Notes under the pieces: generated by a model
What the model saw: the letters and a program-made list of their open reading frames with translations, nothing else
Databases searched by the model: none
What the model was told of the DNA's origin: nothing
Translations under genes and position numbers: made by a program
NCBI GenBank assembly: GCA_039105265.1
Contig: JAPFFF010000013.1
Location: 3,472,001-3,536,000, forward strand
Origin: Tritrichomonas musculus
Lineage: Eukaryota > Parabasalia > Tritrichomonadida > Tritrichomonadidae
DNA: 64,000 nt
Direction: 5' to 3'
Shown here: positions 20,554 through 28,807 of the stretch, piece by piece
How positions within the stretch are numbered: position 1 is the first letter of the stretch
Layout of the letters: each line of letters begins with the position of its first letter

Positions 20554-23500
20554 ATGATCGCTTTAATAAACGTTTTTATTCTACAAGTTGTATGCCGAAA
20601 TCCAATAATAATCTATGGAGAACCACAAGAAACCGGTACATTTGGTGAAAGCATTAATTATTATTATTTTGAAAAAGAAAATACAACATTAATCAATGGT
20701 TCAGGAGCTATTCCAGATTACACAATAGATACGTTCCCTACATTAAAAGGAACCACTGTTATTATTGATCAAGGAATTACAACAATTGGACAATATTTCG
20801 CACATCAATTTACAGATGTGATAAAGCTAATAATTTCTGAAACTGTAAGTGAAATAAAAGATAATGCATTTTATTATGACAAAAACTTACTTGAAGTATA
20901 TGTTTTAGGCACTGAAGTAATTAGAGGTTGCTCGACAACAAATACTTTTAAGAACCATGGTTATTACACAAAATTATATGTTCACAAAGATTTTAATTTT
21001 GTGGATAGACGACCGATTCAAAGTATTGCGAATTATAATCCAAATTTAACTTATTATGATATTGGTAATGGATTGTGCATATTTACTAATAGTAAAGTTG
21101 ATTCTTATGTTTATTACGCTTTAGATATATTCGCTTCAGGTAAAGTTGATTCTTATGTTAATTACGATAGTGACGGATTTTTAAATATAACCTTGCATGA
21201 AGGAATAACCGAAATATCCGAAAACTTTTTAAAATCATTTGATGAAAACATGAGCCACTTTTATATATCACTTCCATCATCATATGATTCGACAACCATA
21301 AATATTGATTTTTGGAATAGTTTACACGGAGTTTCAAGTATAAAAATTAGCCCTTATGATCCAAATTACAGCAGCGAAGCATTTACCTCGGAAGACGCAA
21401 TTCCTTATTATTCACTTCTAAATAAGGATAAAACAGAGTTATTAATAGGAACCAAATATTACTTGGGTCAAATAAATGTTCCATCTTCAGTCATTAAAAT
21501 ACATGAGAAAGCTTTTATGAAAGGTAATCTTGGTCCATTTAAATATAAAGGCTCAGCTGTTGAAGAAATTGGTGATTATGCTTTTTATTATGCAAAAATT
21601 AATGTTTATAGTATGCATGAAGGTAAAACACCAAAAATTGGGGAAAAAGCATTCACAAATGTAACCATGTCAAATTTAATTGTAAAAAGTGATTGGAGAG
21701 ATGTACTTGTTGATGAGAGTGTTTGGACAAAGGATGAAACTTACAACTATACATTTAAGCTTTCTAGTAATATGGAAATTGGAAAAGATGCACTTACTAA
21801 CATTTCAATTACTGGAAAATCCTGGAGTGTAACTTATAAAAATATTACTATTTTAGATAATGAAATCTTATCAAAAATTAGCTTAAACACTACCAGTTTC
21901 CCAAGTGGTACTTATATTCCTATATATTTAGCAGACTCAGTTAACATTCTTCCAAGTTACTGCTTCAAAAATGTAAATTATATATCACAAATAGTTGGTA
22001 AAAATGTTACTGACGTATTACTAGAATGCTTTTTCAATTGCAACATCTCAACATATGATTTGCCAAATTTAAGATTTATAGGTAAGCAAGCCTTTTCATT
22101 TATTACTTTAACATCTTTTGAACTTCCAGATAGCGTGGAAACTGTTGAACTTGGTGGTTTTTATAGATGTCCAAACTTAACAACATTCAAAATTGGAGCA
22201 AATTTGCAAACTATCGGTAAAGGAATGTTTTGGCTCTGTCCAAAATTGGAGAGTGTTATATTTGGTCCAAAAGTCCAATTTATTGAACAAAGAGCTTTTT
22301 ATGATTGCAGAAAATTGACATCAATTGAGTTTAATAGTAATATTTTGCAAATCGGTGAATCTGCATTTGCCAATTGCACGAGTTTGACTTCGTTTAATTT
22401 CACCACTGATTTGACCACAATTGGTGATTATGCTTTTCAATTGTGCTCTAAGTTAAATGTGCCTCCGTTTGTTTTAGGTGAACAATTTGAATACATTGGC
22501 AGTTATGCATTTCATGGATGTTCTCAGATAACAGGTGTTACATTCAATTCTCTCGTACTCAAGAACATCAGTAATTCGACATTTTTAAATTGCATAAACT
22601 TAAAGACAGTTAATTTATGTAATTCAATAGAATATATTGGCGGTTATGCCTTTGCTTATTGTTCTTCTCTTGAACAAATTGTATTACCTACAAGCTTAAA
22701 TTATCTTGGAGATTATGCATTCTTTCAATGCTCAGGATTAGTATCAGTTGATATAACTAGTGATATTACTACATTAGGTACTCAAATATTTTATCTATGC
22801 CAAAGTATCACTTCAGTTGATTTAAGCCAATTGTCTCACCTCGGAAAAATTATGTTTTATGCTTGTAAAAATATAACAGAAGTCAATTTTGGTGATAAAA
22901 TAACTACTATCCCAATTTTCGCTTTCTATTCTTGCTCCATCAGATATCTTGAATTTCCTAAGCAAATAACATCAATCGGAGAAAACTCCTTTAAAAGTTT
23001 ACAAAATTGCGAATACATTAAGTTAAATGATAATATTAAAACAATCCCAAGCGGTGCTTTTGCAGGTATTAAAATGGAAGTTTTATATTTGGATGCACAC
23101 ATTGATGTTATTGAAAGTGGGGCATTTAGTAGTTGTACATTCACCGAGCTTATATTACTTAATGTTAATCAGATCGCAGAAAATGCTTTTTCAAGTAGTA
23201 CTATTGATTATATCTATCTTGGAAAAGGTGTCCAAAAGATCGATAAAAATGCTTTCAAAACTTCAAATAATGACGCTAAAATTACTATTTGTTTAGTTGA
23301 TCCGACCGTTATGACTTTTTATTCCAATTCATTTAACGTAGATATTAGTTCTTTCTATTTCCATGTTCCATTAAGTTCAACAAGTAGTTACACCAAAAAT
23401 GATTTGTTTTTACATACAGATAAGAATTTCTTTGAATATGGTGAAATATCTGGAGAAAAAGGCCAAATGATATGGATCAGGCGCTTTCATTATAAACCAG

Positions 23501-25914
23501 TGGTTAAAACTCCTACATATGTTATTTCTATTTACGGAGATGGCAAGACAGGAGAATTTGCTGATTTAGAGTTCTTTAATAGAAAACAAAACCAATACCC
23601 GTACACATTAAATATAACTACAAGAATCACTTCTTTTAATTCTATCGTCCAAGTACTAAATAATACAGAACGAATAATTATTGGTAAAAATGTAGTTGAC
23701 AATTTCTTTGATTCCAACGTAATCAATAAATTACCAGAAACCATAAAAAGCTGTTCTGTTAACCCAGAAAATCCATATTACACAGCATCAGACAATATAT
23801 TGTACTCAAAAGACATGAGAAAATTAATTTATTGCCCACCATTATGCTTTTCGCCTAATTATAAGTCATACAACATTCCAGATGGCGTTAAAACAATAGG
23901 TGAATATTCATTTTACAATGCTACATTTATTAAAGGTATAAATATTAGCGATAGTGTAGAAGTAATTGGTGAGCATGCGTTTGGCCAATGTAAAAATTTG
24001 GCAGAAGTTGAAATTGGTTATAATGTTTACAGTATTGGAGATGGTGCATTCCAACAACTAGCAAGTAATGTTTCAATTTTTTATCATGGATTCATTGAAG
24101 TATCGTGTACTCAGAATGCTTTTGATAGTTCAATAAAAATTAATGCTTCAGTTGATTATCCATATGATAATCTCTGCGGAAATGAGCTTAATAAGAATAT
24201 GAATATCGTTGTGCGAACTCCAGTTGCAACGATACCACAAACTCCAGCACCTACTCCAAAACCTTCCTCTACACCATTACCAACTGCAACACAAAGTCCA
24301 ACTGCAACACAAAGTCCAACTGCTTCACCTTTTGCAACACCAACTAAATCAGCAACTGCATCACCAAGCAAATCGCCAACAGCAACACCACTTCCAACAT
24401 TCACACCAACTAATTCAGCAACCCAGTCAGCAACAAAACCACCAACTAAAATTCCATCTCAATCACCAACCAAACCACCAACTAAAATTCCATCTCAATC
24501 ACCAACCAAACCACCAACTAAAATTCCATCTCAATCACCAACCAAACCACCAACTAAAATTCCATCTCAATCACCAATCGAACCACCAACTAAAGTTCCA
24601 TCTCAATCACCAATCGAACCACCAACTAAAGTTCAATCTCAATCACCAACACCAATTGTTATCACATCTTCTAATTCACATTCACAAATAGTGCCTCCAA
24701 TTTCGCACTCGCAAACAGAAACCATTCCGTCTGAAAATGCTACTATAGAACAAACACCAGTCGCATCAAGAAGCCCATCACCATCGAGGACTGCTTTCCC
24801 ACTCGTCACCAAGCCACCGGTTAAAACGCAAGAAGTCAATTTGTCTATTTTCGTTCAAGACGGAAATAAACTAACAATTCTCACAAACAACACAGAAGTC
24901 TTTAACAATGATGATGTATCGTACAACATTCCATTAACCAACGAAATCAAAGATGTGACAATTAATAATGCAGAAAATAAGAATGTTGCACTTGTCATTC
25001 CTCCAACTGCGACTGAGATAACAATTGATACAGCCAACGAATCCACTTCTAAATCATTCGACATCGTTGTTCAGTCAGATGATTTAACGGTTAACCTTGG
25101 CAAGGACACGTTGGCATCAATCGAAAATGCAACAGGAACAGTTACAATTAATAAGTTGCAAGGTCAAGAAGCAGAAGTAATTCAACTCGAAAAGGTGACA
25201 CCTAATTCAGACTCATTCACAATTAAACCAAACATCCCAGTCAAAATCAAAGAAGTTGACATCTTAGGCGAGCAAGGTCTACAAGTTGATGGAGATAATA
25301 AAAATAAAGTTGAAGTTGAGAATGTCAAGGTTCAAGAAAATTCAGTCGGTACTATTAAAAATGTTGAAGTTCAGAAAATCGTGTTTGGAACATCTTCTAG
25401 TTTGAGAGTCGAAAAAGTTCCACTTGCAAATGCTTCAATCGACGTCACATATAACAGCAACACAGTTGAAGCAGGAACAGGAAAGCCAATTTTGGCTGGC
25501 GATTTGAAAGAATCACCAAGTGAAATCGTCATCACTCAACGTGACAACCAGTACCTCGATGAATATGAGACTCTGCTGATTGCAGAATCAGCAGATGATG
25601 TGTTCATGTGCGCTGATTGGGCAGCAACTTTCAAAAAAGGTCCATTCAAATCGAAGTTCAATGATGCTGAATGCATAAATATAACAAGAGAACGCAGCAA
25701 CGACTTCGTTACTCAACTCGTTGCAAAGGCACCAAAATCTGTTGGCAAAAATAACAATGGAAACAAGCTTTCTGGTGGAGCAATCGCTGGTATCGTGATT
25801 GGAGTCATTGTCGTCGTAGGAGTTGTTGTCTTTCTCGTTCTTTATTTCCTCGTTTTCAAGAAGAAAAACAATGCTACTGATAGTAGTGATCAAAATCCTA
25901 CAGACTATCTCTAA
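20554..25914 (+). CDS. BspA-like leucine-rich repeat surface protein (type I membrane)
   Basis: A 1786-aa protein. The N terminus is a short hydrophobic signal-like segment (MIALINVFILQVVC). Residues about 50-1210 carry many BspA/TpLRR-type repeats of about 23 residues (for example LTSIEFNSNILQIGESAFAN and CSSLEQIVLPTSLNYLGDYA), the hallmark of the trichomonad BspA family implicated in surface adhesion. A 16-residue internal duplication (KVDSYVYY.../KVDSYVNY...) lies near residue 180. Residues 1220-1425 form a Pro/Thr/Ser stalk with six 12-residue repeats. A beta-rich juxtamembrane module follows, then one transmembrane helix (about 1740-1768, AGIVIGVIVVVGVVVFLVL) and a short tail with KKK and a terminal NPTDYL. 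So the protein is predicted to face outward with a small cytosolic tail. The 3' third is visibly less AT-rich than the repeat region. Confidence 0.93.
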   Translation: MIALINVFILQVVCRNPIIIYGEPQETGTFGESINYYYFEKENTTLINGSGAIPDYTIDTFPTLKGTTVIIDQGITTIGQYFAHQFTDVIKLIISETVSEIKDNAFYYDKNLLEVYVLGTEVIRGCSTTNTFKNHGYYTKLYVHKDFNFVDRRPIQSIANYNPNLTYYDIGNGLCIFTNSKVDSYVYYALDIFASGKVDSYVNYDSDGFLNITLHEGITEISENFLKSFDENMSHFYISLPSSYDSTTINIDFWNSLHGVSSIKISPYDPNYSSEAFTSEDAIPYYSLLNKDKTELLIGTKYYLGQINVPSSVIKIHEKAFMKGNLGPFKYKGSAVEEIGDYAFYYAKINVYSMHEGKTPKIGEKAFTNVTMSNLIVKSDWRDVLVDESVWTKDETYNYTFKLSSNMEIGKDALTNISITGKSWSVTYKNITILDNEILSKISLNTTSFPSGTYIPIYLADSVNILPSYCFKNVNYISQIVGKNVTDVLLECFFNCNISTYDLPNLRFIGKQAFSFITLTSFELPDSVETVELGGFYRCPNLTTFKIGANLQTIGKGMFWLCPKLESVIFGPKVQFIEQRAFYDCRKLTSIEFNSNILQIGESAFANCTSLTSFNFTTDLTTIGDYAFQLCSKLNVPPFVLGEQFEYIGSYAFHGCSQITGVTFNSLVLKNISNSTFLNCINLKTVNLCNSIEYIGGYAFAYCSSLEQIVLPTSLNYLGDYAFFQCSGLVSVDITSDITTLGTQIFYLCQSITSVDLSQLSHLGKIMFYACKNITEVNFGDKITTIPIFAFYSCSIRYLEFPKQITSIGENSFKSLQNCEYIKLNDNIKTIPSGAFAGIKMEVLYLDAHIDVIESGAFSSCTFTELILLNVNQIAENAFSSSTIDYIYLGKGVQKIDKNAFKTSNNDAKITICLVDPTVMTFYSNSFNVDISSFYFHVPLSSTSSYTKNDLFLHTDKNFFEYGEISGEKGQMIWIRRFHYKPVVKTPTYVISIYGDGKTGEFADLEFFNRKQNQYPYTLNITTRITSFNSIVQVLNNTERIIIGKNVVDNFFDSNVINKLPETIKSCSVNPENPYYTASDNILYSKDMRKLIYCPPLCFSPNYKSYNIPDGVKTIGEYSFYNATFIKGINISDSVEVIGEHAFGQCKNLAEVEIGYNVYSIGDGAFQQLASNVSIFYHGFIEVSCTQNAFDSSIKINASVDYPYDNLCGNELNKNMNIVVRTPVATIPQTPAPTPKPSSTPLPTATQSPTATQSPTASPFATPTKSATASPSKSPTATPLPTFTPTNSATQSATKPPTKIPSQSPTKPPTKIPSQSPTKPPTKIPSQSPTKPPTKIPSQSPIEPPTKVPSQSPIEPPTKVQSQSPTPIVITSSNSHSQIVPPISHSQTETIPSENATIEQTPVASRSPSPSRTAFPLVTKPPVKTQEVNLSIFVQDGNKLTILTNNTEVFNNDDVSYNIPLTNEIKDVTINNAENKNVALVIPPTATEITIDTANESTSKSFDIVVQSDDLTVNLGKDTLASIENATGTVTINKLQGQEAEVIQLEKVTPNSDSFTIKPNIPVKIKEVDILGEQGLQVDGDNKNKVEVENVKVQENSVGTIKNVEVQKIVFGTSSSLRVEKVPLANASIDVTYNSNTVEAGTGKPILAGDLKESPSEIVITQRDNQYLDEYETLLIAESADDVFMCADWAATFKKGPFKSKFNDAECINITRERSNDFVTQLVAKAPKSVGKNNNGNKLSGGAIAGIVIGVIVVVGVVVFLVLYFLVFKKKNNATDSSDQNPTDYL
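24439..24654 (+). repeat. 36-bp coding minisatellite (six units) in the BspA stalk
   Basis: Six in-frame units of 36 bp encode PPTKIPSQSPTK and variants (PIE for PTK, V for I in the last two). The first three or four are almost identical in DNA, which points to recent slippage or unequal exchange that changes stalk length. Confidence 0.9.
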
Positions 25915-25917
25915 AAT

Positions 25918-26197
25918 TGATAAAATCATTGATATAAATGAAAATGGGATTTATAAAATTAAGCATAATTTATGATTTTTTTTTAAATTCATTTTTTTTC
26001 GTCTTATCTCTGAAATAATTCAATTTGATTTATTTATTTATATAATTGAATCAGTTCATAAATGAAGTTACCTTTAGTTATATAATTTCCTTTATGTACA
26101 CTTTTCTTCAACTGATGCGTTTTCTTCTTTGATATCTATCGTATTGAAAAAATAAGTACTGGTTGAAAATAAACTGGTTTTCACACTTACACTTTTC
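25918..26197. other. 3' flank of the BspA-like gene
   Basis: AT-rich; no gene, RNA or clear terminator is recognised. Confidence 0.5.
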
Positions 26198-27165
26198 CCG
26201 TACCATTCAAAAAATTGAATAAAATTCATAAAATTATTTTTAATTTTCTATGAAATTGAATTGTTCGGAAAAATGCAACAAAGAAAATTGAGATTTTTAT
26301 TTTTTTAATAATAAAAAAAAAATAATCATTTACAAAATGAAAGATTATTTATATAAATTGAAAAGAAAAAAATAAATCTCACAAAATATTATTTGTAATT
26401 TTGGAAATGTAAATAAGCGAAATAGCATATTTCTCAGTACGTATCCTTATATTTGCCTTTGCAATAAAAAATATGATTATAAATAATAATGAAAAACTTA
26501 TTATAATTTTTTTCACCTCATATGTATGAGTGGCGGCTTTTCGATAATAACTTGATTGGTAAATTTTGATAATTGATGAAAATTGAAGATTTTTGTATAT
26601 TGCTGAAATTTTACAAATAAAAAAAATAACGTTGAAAAATAGGTGGAAAATCGGTGAATAGTGAGAATTTGCAATACTTAGTAGCCATTCATTATAATAA
26701 AATGTGTGAAATTTGGTTATAAAAAGTGATCAATTGAAAAGGAATTTGAACATTGCTAACTTTTAACTGAATTTGATCGTTTAATTGAATAGATGCAAAT
26801 TTTTATTGGCGTAAATCACATATTTTAATGGATTTGATATTCTGGATTTTTCGAATTTGGAAAAACAAATTTAAAGGCACTAACCTAATATTTGAACTTA
26901 CTGCAATTGAATTTCCTTTACAGTTGTTCCTCTTTTGTAACGACAAAATCCACTTTCGTAACGAAAAATGTAACCACCAAAATTTTTGTCACTTAACTTT
27001 TTGATTTTATTTCCACTTTCGTAGGATTAGGTTTCAAACTGACTGCTTGGCTATTATCAATCCTACTTAATTCAAAATTTTGAGTTATCAATTTTCAATT
27101 GAAAACTATGAGGTTTTCAATAGCTTATCAATTTTCACTGTATAAAAAAAAATTGAATGGTACGG
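26198..27165. mobile_element. Putative TIR element, ends CCCGTACCATTCAA
   Basis: CCGTACCATTCAA at 26199-26211 recurs inverted as TTGAATGGTACGG at 27153-27165. The interior holds G/C-containing motifs unlike the neighbours (for example CTTTCGTAACGAAAAATG and CCACTTTCGTAGGATT, which share CCACTTTCGTA) but no ORF. A small non-autonomous element of about 970 bp is likely; no target duplication could be fixed. Confidence 0.4.
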
Positions 27166-27219
27166 AAATTTGCATATAAGTTTATTCTTTCAAGTTGCTA
27201 AAAAGTTTCTTAAAAAACC

Positions 27220-27226
27220 AAAAAAA
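27220..27226 (-). terminator. Pol III terminator (T7)
   Basis: A run of seven T on the minus strand directly follows the discriminator base of the tRNA-like gene, as expected for Pol III termination. Confidence 0.6.
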
Positions 27227-27298
27227 CTGGCCAGCCGGGAATCGAACCTGGATCTTAAGATTGACTATCTTACACTGCTACCATTACACCACCGATCA
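27227..27298 (-). tRNA. tRNA-like gene, anticodon arm suggests Asp (GTC); unusual loop
   Basis: The minus strand shows a canonical A box (TGGTGTAATGG) and a perfect B box (GGTTCGATTCC), a 7-bp acceptor pairing (TGATCGG with CTGGCCA, one mismatch and two G-T pairs), a 5-bp anticodon stem (TAAGA/TCTTA) and a T run right after the end. With a 7-nt loop TAGTCAA the anticodon would be GTC (Asp), but position 33 is then A instead of the near-universal T. The T stem has one A-C mismatch and the D stem lacks one pair. It is either a diverged functional tRNA or a tRNA-derived Pol III gene or pseudogene. No intron is needed. Confidence 0.6.
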
Positions 27299-27683
27299 TT
27301 TTAATAATCATCATACAAATGATTAAATAATGTTCATGAGTATTTTTTTCATTGAAGAATATTGATTACATAAGGATATCTCTTATGAAAAGATATATAG
27401 CAGTTGATAGGCAATGTATCTTCTTTGATGTTGTTCAAATAATTGTGAATAATATTTAGAGTTATTGCTTCAATGTAGAAATAAATAAGTCCACAAATGG
27501 CTGTTTATTGAGGTTTGACTTAAGATTGTTCGAGTTGCTGATATAGTTTAACGGAAATCAGTTGAAGATGTGCTTTATATATTAATTTGCGGGTTGTTAA
27601 TAAGTTTTTCTAAAGTACTTTGATGATTATATATATATAATGATTATCATTAATGAATGATTGTTTGTTGAGTTCATTGATGA

Positions 27684-27873
27684 AAAGGTCATGAATGAAA
27701 GAGTAAGAATAACCAGCATGAGCTTCTTTTTGATAATCTGTCTATGCTAATTATATTTATAAAGTATTATAAAATTCAAATTGTCTTTCATTAATTGTTT
27801 GCTAAAATTCAGATGGGTTTTCTATCCACTTTTTGAAAGGTCATGAATGAAAGAGTAAGAATAACCAGCATGA
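27684..27873. repeat. 38-bp exact direct repeat, 152-bp period
   Basis: The sequence beginning AAAGGTCATGAATGAAAGAG occurs exactly at 27684-27721 and 27836-27873. The intervening 114 bp show no ORF. It may mark a small duplication, a target-site relic or parts of a repeated RNA-bearing unit. Confidence 0.85.
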
Positions 27874-28047
27874 AGCTAGCTTAAGAGAGCTTCTCATGGA
27901 AAGTAAAAAACCGCCATCTTAAGGTGAAATTTGAGTTACTATGTTAAGAAATTTAACCAAAAAAATCGTAAAATTTTAATTTTACCTTAAAATTATAACA
28001 ATTTACTTTTTTTGATATAAATTTGTTTATTTTTACATAATTTTTAG

Positions 28048-28130
28048 AGGATATACGCACCAGTGATCACCCCGGGCTGCATGAAGCCGAATCTGGTTCC
28101 TTGAATTGCTGGATGAATCGAGAAGCTATT
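28048..28130 (+). ncRNA. Candidate structured ncRNA (GC-rich island)
   Basis: A compact island (around AGTGATCACCCCGGGCTGC) stands out against 70-80% AT flanks. It can fold: ACCAG (28059-28063) pairs with CTGGT (28093-28097), enclosing GGCT (28075-28078) paired with AGCC (28085-28088) around a GCATGA loop. Downstream GGATGAATC resembles a snoRNA C box only loosely. No ORF spans it. The class is not identified and the strand is a guess. Confidence 0.35.
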
Positions 28131-28798
28131 TGAACTGTATATTTATGCTATCTTTAGTAAAAATTGAATTAAAAAAGTATAAAAAAGTATTCAAAAAGTT
28201 TAAAAGTTTTCAAAAAGCGGTGTAGAAAAATTCGATTCCCCAAAAATTTTAAAAAATGCGCTTTTTAAACAATTGAAAAAATCTTAAAAGTTTTCTTCTT
28301 TTTTTATAAAAAAAATGTGTATTATTTATTGGATACTTTTATATATCTGCCTTCAATAATTTCCTTTCTCTTTTGTTAGATGATTTGATTATCTTTTATA
28401 AAAAAAAGATAGAATCCATTTGATTTTTTTTTGAAGGAACTATTAGCCAGCAATATTCGCTTATTTTCAGAGATAAGTGATTAATATTCACAGTATAATA
28501 AGACATTGCATACAAAAAAGCAGAAAAATTGACAATATATCAAAATATTTTATATTTTTCTTGATATTTGTTTTATTAAAAAATTATTCTTTGCTAATTA
28601 ATTGATTTTTAAAAATTAAAAAAAATATTAAAAATATAAATTATGTTTTCCGATAAAGATATTTTAAAAAAAAATTAATTTAATTAAATAAACTATTCAA
28701 ATTATTTTAAAAATTGAGAATAACGTCCAATTTACAATCCAATTTCAAATTTTAGATTATATCGTTATTTCAAATTAAACTTTTTGTATGTTTTAAAA
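28131..28798. other. Upstream region of the LRR-PP2C gene, no gene seen
   Basis: AT-rich DNA with A and T runs; no repeat or RNA gene was recognised beyond the island just upstream. Confidence 0.5.
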
Positions 28799-28803
28799 TC
28801 ATT
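28799..28803 (+). promoter_or_regulatory. Initiator-like element (TCATT) that favours the second ATG
   Basis: TCATT with +1 A at 28801 leaves a 7-nt leader before the ATG at 28808 and falls downstream of the earlier in-frame ATG at 28784. It therefore supports the later start. Confidence 0.45.
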
Positions 28804-28807
28804 GAAA

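Noticed and set aside
24209-24691. 160-codon Gln/His-rich plus frame
   Set aside because: Alternative frame of the CCA/ACA-rich stalk repeats of the BspA-like gene.
27684-27873. CRISPR-like spacing of direct repeats
   Set aside because: Only two copies, wrong spacing, and a eukaryotic genome.
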